NCBI RefSeq assembly: GCF_910591885.1
Contig: NC_063275.1
Span: 16,604,501-16,668,500, forward strand
Direction: 5' to 3'
Length of the DNA: 64,000 nucleotides
Origin: Bombus terrestris
Taxonomy: Eukaryota > Arthropoda > Insecta > Hymenoptera > Apidae
Shown here: piece by piece, positions 59,259 to 64,000 of the stretch
Position numbering within the stretch: position 1 is the stretch's first letter
How the letters are laid out: every line of letters begins with the position of its first letter
The notes under the pieces: model-generated
The model's input: the letters and a program-made list of their open reading frames with translations, nothing else
The model's database searches: none
Told to the model about the DNA's origin: nothing
Program-made: the position numbers and the translations under genes

Positions 59259-59387
59259 GTGAGCACCGAGGCAAAGGTGGAGGGACTCGCGGCGCATCAA
59301 AGGGCGCCGCCACCAGGATATAGGGTTACCGACTCGCCATAGGCCAGGTTATTCCTCCTAATAGCCTGTATTGGGTTAGGACGGCTG

Positions 59388-59394
59388 TATATAG
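59388..59394 (+). promoter_or_regulatory. Candidate TATA box for the small gene at 59670
   Basis: TATATAG, with transcription expected to start near 59418. From there to the start codon at 59670 there is no ATG, although about four would be expected by chance in 250 bases, and the leader is pyrimidine-rich. Confidence 0.35.
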
Positions 59395-59669
59395 CAGTTT
59401 CGAGCTTCGTTCGCTTCGTTTCTTTCTCCCTTCTACAGTCCCCGAACCCTATCCCGATCTTCTCGTCCTCTGTCTCTTTCCTTCTCGCTCTTCTTACCCT
59501 ATCTATCTGTTTGTTCGTGTCCCTCTTCTGTTTTCTTGCCATCCGACTCTCGGTCGCGTAGCTACGTGCGCGCGAGTCCTCGAGAGCGAAAATCACCCTG
59601 GTCCTCTTCCTCCCCTATTTGTAGTCGGCGAAGCGTGAGCTGTAGACACGACGCGTCGTCGTCTCGACA

Positions 59670-59855
59670 ATGGTTCGCCTCCTTTCGAAAGAGTACATCT
59701 ATTCGAACAGGCCCTCGCTCGGCCCCACCGCGGTACCGCGCAAAGATTTCTTCGAGACGAGATGGAAACTATGGGTCGGCTGGTTGAAAAAACAGGTGTC
59801 GAGAGTCGCGCGCTCTTTCACCGAAGCCTCTTTCCGCCTTGTCGGAGGCGCGTGA
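59670..59855 (+). CDS. Candidate small gene, 61-residue basic protein
   Basis: The ATG sits in an almost ideal insect context (CGACAATGG) and is the first ATG after a TATA box at 59388. The frame encodes 61 residues starting MVRLLSKEYIYSNRPSLGP and ends at TGA. The second half (TRWKLWVGWLKKQVSRVARS) would form a basic amphipathic helix with aromatic residues, suggesting membrane or nucleic-acid contact. It has no secretory signal. An AATAAA lies 350 bases downstream. An alternative splice reading is possible at CAG|GTGTCG after residue 42, but that donor is poor. I do not recognise a family, and conservation across related insects would decide whether it is real. Confidence 0.33.
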   Translation: MVRLLSKEYIYSNRPSLGPTAVPRKDFFETRWKLWVGWLKKQVSRVARSFTEASFRLVGGA

Positions 59856-60204
59856 ATTGGTCGCGTGTGATCACGAGAACACGGTCGCGCTGGTCTCGAC
59901 TTAATCCATCTTAATCTACGTCTAGACTTACAAAATCCGAAGAAGCTCGTAGAATGTACGCTGTTCCCCGAATATAGATTCATCGAATACGTAATCCTTG
60001 ACCTAATATCGCGTTGCACGGAGGATATACTCGGAGAAGGACAGCCTTCGAACGCGCATAAAGTTGAAACGAATCTGCCATCAACGGAATCGACGCTCGA
60101 TCACAAAGCACGTTGAGTAGCCGAGAGAAATTGCCAGCCACCCGCGAATGACACGAGTCCCTCCCATAAACGGCGTTCCTGTAACCACGATGGGATTCGA
60201 AGCT
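59856..60204. other. Possible 3' untranslated region of the small gene
   Basis: Mixed sequence with unsupported minus-strand frames (59699-60019, 59980-60216). If the small gene is real, its 3' end would lie here. Confidence 0.3.
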
Positions 60205-60210
60205 AATAAA
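60205..60210 (+). terminator. Candidate polyadenylation signal
   Basis: AATAAA in CTAATAAATAG, 350 bases past the stop codon of the 61-codon ORF. Plausible but not specific. Confidence 0.25.
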
Positions 60211-60259
60211 TAGCAAGCAGCGAACCGTAGCCGCCGCGTCGCCACGATCGGCTGCGGCC

Positions 60260-60281
60260 TAATGCATCTAATGAGCTTAAT
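60260..60281. promoter_or_regulatory. Three TAAT homeodomain-type motifs at 9-bp spacing
   Basis: TAAT cores at 60260, 60269 and 60278 on the plus strand are exactly nine bases apart. TAAT is the core site of Antennapedia-class and many other homeodomains. Regular spacing suggests cooperative binding, but function is inference. Confidence 0.35.
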
Positions 60282-60996
60282 CTATTTTTGTCGGTCGTGT
60301 AAGGGCGCAGCGACAAGGCACCGAGCGGTCGATCAATCAGTTGCTTCTATATCGGTAAATAAACGCGTCGCGAATCGCCGCGAGCCGCGTTTTCTTTCAC
60401 TGACGTAACGAGTCTGATGCGATGTTACCAGTCACGTTGCAACCGCGATCGACCAGTACTCTCGCACTCGGACAATTCCCCCGCGATCGATCGCTAGTAT
60501 ATTAAGTACAGTTAATTAAAATCAGTGAACCGGTTTCGTTTAATAGAAAATTATAATGCAAAACTAATTATCGGAGCTTATTATGAAGTGGAGCACTCGA
60601 CGATACATGATTTTTTTGTAAGAACATGTAAAGAGATGTCGTCAAGGATGATTATGATAAATAGGTGAAACACGTGTCGATATTATGTTCGATTATACGT
60701 ATCGCGTAAATTCTAAACGACGTCGTTTGGAAACCATTTAAGAAACAAGGTTAACGATGATCAAAGGACGTGGAGGAAGTATGGTTGACCTAATTAAACC
60801 TGTTTGATGTAATTGAGTAAATTGGTAGGCGCTCATTTCGAACCGCGTTGGCTATTATAATTCAAAGTGTTAATGAGGGTTTCTGGTCGCCGCCAACGAT
60901 TCATCCGCGGAGTGCTTCATAAATCACAATGGAGCGCGCTGGATATTTCTACGCGTTACGAAACACATACATACATGAGAATCGCATATTTTCTTC

Positions 60997-61013
60997 GTAG
61001 AATTTAATTCTAC
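60997..61013. repeat. 8-bp inverted repeat with one-base centre
   Basis: GTAGAATT, T, AATTCTAC. The arms are perfect and AT-rich, and it may be chance. Confidence 0.85.
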
Positions 61014-62883
61014 AAAGAATTCGTTGTAACTAATAAAATTCCAAGACGTTTTATTTAACGCATAAAAGAAACACATAAATTATTCTACGTGTTGAAATAC
61101 TTTCACGAACCATTGTACTCGCATGTGTAACATCTTTAATTACATGTCAAAAATCGATAGCTCTGACACTAAAAATGATCTTAGAAGTATCAAACTCATC
61201 CTTCCAAAGGAGGTAGGGTCTCGTCACTTTAAAGAAGACTGCGGCCAACACCTGGATCGAATAAAGAACGTCGATTTCTTTCGGATAGTTTCGCGGCGAT
61301 TTCACAAGTGGATTCTCGTCTAGATTTAAAGACTCGCCGAGGCAGAAGCTGGACGATTTCACGGTGGTCTCAGACTGGAATTAGTCGAACAATTCGAGCG
61401 GGCTGCACAGTTCGCGCTTCCTCGGTGTCAGGCGGGATAAATTAAAGCGGCGGAGGACACGAAGAGAGGAGCTGTTCCATCGAGCCCTATCCCTTCTGTG
61501 TTAGAATGACGGATCCGTTCGAGGGGCCATTTAGTCTATAGATACCGATCTCGACGGGGGCACCGGGTTCTCTCCTATCGCTGGAATCTTAGGCGACGAG
61601 AGCTACCTTGATCAAAACCGCTGAGAACCGAACCAACGACGTTTTCTGCGGGAACGAAGCCACTTGGTGGCTAGCTAGGCTAAAGGTGTTGTTTATTTCT
61701 TTGTTTGGACCCGGTGTCGCGTTTGAGAATAAGAATTTGTAGGCAGCTCTTGAGACTCGAAATTCCAGGATGTAACACTTTGGAGAAACTACCAATATCA
61801 AACGTTCGAAGTAGTATAGCAAACGTACAACTGTTCCAACTTAACTAATCGCCTCTTTATATTTCTATCAACGATACAACTCTAACCACGAGATAAACCA
61901 GAAATCTTGGCAAAGGATAAGGAGTTAGATTATTCCAGTAGGTGGTTACACGTTCCTTCATGGGACGGGAGGTAAGAAGGTTATCATTGTTTGGTTGCAC
62001 GCAGCACGAAATAGGAAACGGAGAAGGTGGGCAAAATGGGAGGGAGATATTAGCGAAACAAATAACTTGGTAGGTTAAGGGTGTGAACGCGTTAGTGTAT
62101 CCAGGGTCGACAACGAGATCGTGTTAGTTTCGGATTGGTAGGACACGCGGGAGGCCAGCGAAAGAGGCTTCGTGTAGTATAACCGAGTAACCAAGTGAGC
62201 GCAGTATGCTTGTACGCGGCTCATGGCAACTACTATGCGAGTAAGCGAAGCTTAGTCCCCCGTATTAGCATATGAGCGCTGCCTAATTAACGCCCCGACC
62301 ACCGTCGCCGACGGGGCATTAAATAATGTAAACCTGGGACCTCGCCATTGTCTTACCTAAAGCCGTGCGTAAAACTCGGGTTAAGTCAGGGAGATTCGTT
62401 ACCAGATTTCCAAGCGGCCTCCGGCTAATCTCTCTCCTGTTTCTGTCCGACTTTGGATAAATAAGAATCTGCAGTCGCTAATTTGTATACTCTGCTGATT
62501 GAAGCCAAATCGTAAGATTTAATATAATACGAAAGACGTTATTATAAGGTAAAATGGATAGTGAACATTTTAGTTGACGCTTAATAACGTAGTGGCTTGA
62601 TAATGTTTCGATGTAATTCAGAATTACGTAATGTACAATTTTAAGAACGTAGAAACATAAACGTAATAGATGTAACGTAACTTGAAATAAATACACGCAA
62701 TGAACGAGTCTGACGAAGACGTCATTGCGATCAAATATGAGCTGTTCGAGAGCCACGTTAAACAACTCCGTGTCGAGACAAATAGAAACAAGCGATGACG
62801 TTGCAAGCACAAATCGCTTTACGAAACATTTTTTCCCCCAAAAAATAAATCTCATCGCTTTCGATGATCGTACGGATGTAAAA

Positions 62884-62909
62884 AAATCCATGGATGAAAT
62901 CCATGGAAT
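62884..62909. repeat. 13-bp tandem duplication
   Basis: AAATCCATGG occurs twice with a 13-base period (62884 and 62897). Each copy contains the CCATGG palindrome. Confidence 0.85.
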
Positions 62910-64000
62910 GGATCGAAACGAAATCCTCGAAGAAGAGCGAATCTACGCGATCTCTGGAACATTTATGTGTTGGTAATACGAGCGAATGAGAGCGGGCCCA
63001 CGATACTCGGTCGATTTTCAAAGTTCGTGGCAGCGCTCCGTTGAACTGGTCGCAGCGGCATATTGTCAGGCGATAAAACGAAGCTGGCAGAAGGAAGGCG
63101 GCGGGAATAAATTTATGAATGCTGGAACCCGGGGCTGGCTGCATTCCACGCGGCCTGTACTCGACACACTGAATTGTCGCTCTCATTAGCGACTCGGCCC
63201 GTTCTTCTTTCTTCCTCTATCACCACCGTTCTCGCTCTTTCGCGCTCTTTCTGGTCGTTGCGCGTTCCTCCGCCTCCGCGGAGTCCGGTATCCTCTTCGC
63301 CACCCTTTTCACCCTCCCAACTTCTGTTTCGCTCCTTTTTTTCCTTCGCTCCACCTCGGTTTCACCATCGTCCCGACAACCGATTGATATGCGTCGCGCG
63401 GCCTTTCGAGTTCATTTCCAGAACCGCGCTAATCTCGTCGGCTTTAATGAATTTTAATCGAGACACCGTTGCGTCGAGAGATCGACACAGCGATCGCGAT
63501 GAGAACGCCCTGTTAATTGGCCGTCCCCCTCAGAGGGGAGCGAGTCGCGTGGGCGGATCATCAGGTTAATATGAGATCGTAAATGTACATTTACTCGGCG
63601 GACAAGTCGGAAGGAACGCGGCTGCCAGTTTGGTTGATGTCACCGGATCGTTTGTATCTCATGGACGTATCGGAAACGTCTCTCTTCGGTGAATTAAGGG
63701 GACAGCGTTTGAATGTCCAGCGGTTTTCAGAGATGGGCAATCGCGATTAGGTTTTGGCAGCTTATCGTTGATTCGGGTCTTGTTGGTTAAATGAATTCCT
63801 AATGAGTGAACACGCGGAATATATGCTGGAGATGGGATACATGTTCGTGCAAAAGTAGTTAAACTTGTACAACCAGAATTTGATACACTTTAAAGATAAA
63901 ACGTTATAATTAGTTGCTATGTCTTGTTCTGATTTCAAATACAGAATAATTCTGTTCATATGAACTCCAATTTAAGAGATATTTAATTAAATATTCGATT

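Larger units (their letters stand above)
60282..64000. other. Non-coding stretch
   Basis: AT-rich with balanced blocks at 60300-60480 and 62100-62460. A short inverted repeat lies at 60997-61013. GAG|GTAAGA at 61973 is a strong donor-like site with only a very short possible exon before it. Frames at 62478-63189 on both strands are unsupported. The part from 63190 to 63370 is pyrimidine-rich and gives an artefactual Ser/Pro/Phe frame. No RNA gene was seen. Confidence 0.5.

Overview
This is almost entirely non-coding animal nuclear DNA. It has no operons, no ribosome-binding sites, no dense gene packing and no run of clearly homologous protein. Its composition swings between AT-rich stretches and CpG-rich islands, CpG is not depleted, and long GA/TC tracts recur, alongside isolated metazoan-type splice sites and AATAAA signals. 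These properties fit a holometabolous insect, most likely a hymenopteran (bee, ant or wasp). That assignment is inference from composition, because no diagnostic gene is present.

Most long open frames here are what chance gives in 64 kb of this composition. I therefore list as coding only short segments with extra support: an ATG in good context, an AG acceptor after a pyrimidine tract, a GT donor at the point where the frame ends, or a coherent promoter and 5' leader. All are low to moderate confidence and none has a firm family assignment. The better ones are a possible first coding exon pair at about 1.0 and 2.0 kb (+), an internal exon at 44457-44619 (+) behind a large CpG-rich block, an exon with a donor at about 55.0-55.3 kb (+), and a compact small gene at about 59.4-60.2 kb (+) with TATA box, ATG-free leader, 61-codon frame and AATAAA.

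The clearest mobile element is a 480-bp candidate LTR at 39436-39915. It has 7-bp terminal inverted repeats, a TATA box and internal AATAAA signals, and a short gag-like reading frame starts immediately after it. No second LTR or pol gene is visible, so it is a solo or truncated remnant.

Layout: 0-2.1 kb, candidate upstream exons; 2.1-13 kb, intergenic or intronic with repeats and a perfect hairpin at 4.25 kb; 13-16 kb, small unassigned ORFs and a 20-bp palindrome; 16-34 kb, alternating GC islands, GA/TC microsatellites and AT-rich spacers; 34-43 kb, mostly featureless apart from the LTR; 43-44.6 kb, CpG island plus candidate exon; 45.4-45.5 kb, a heptanucleotide array; 46-55 kb, AT-rich spacer; 55-60.2 kb, candidate exons and the small gene; 60.2-64 kb, possible regulatory DNA including three evenly spaced TAAT motifs. 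No tRNA, rRNA, CRISPR array or recognised microRNA was found by eye. No new biological system is evident.
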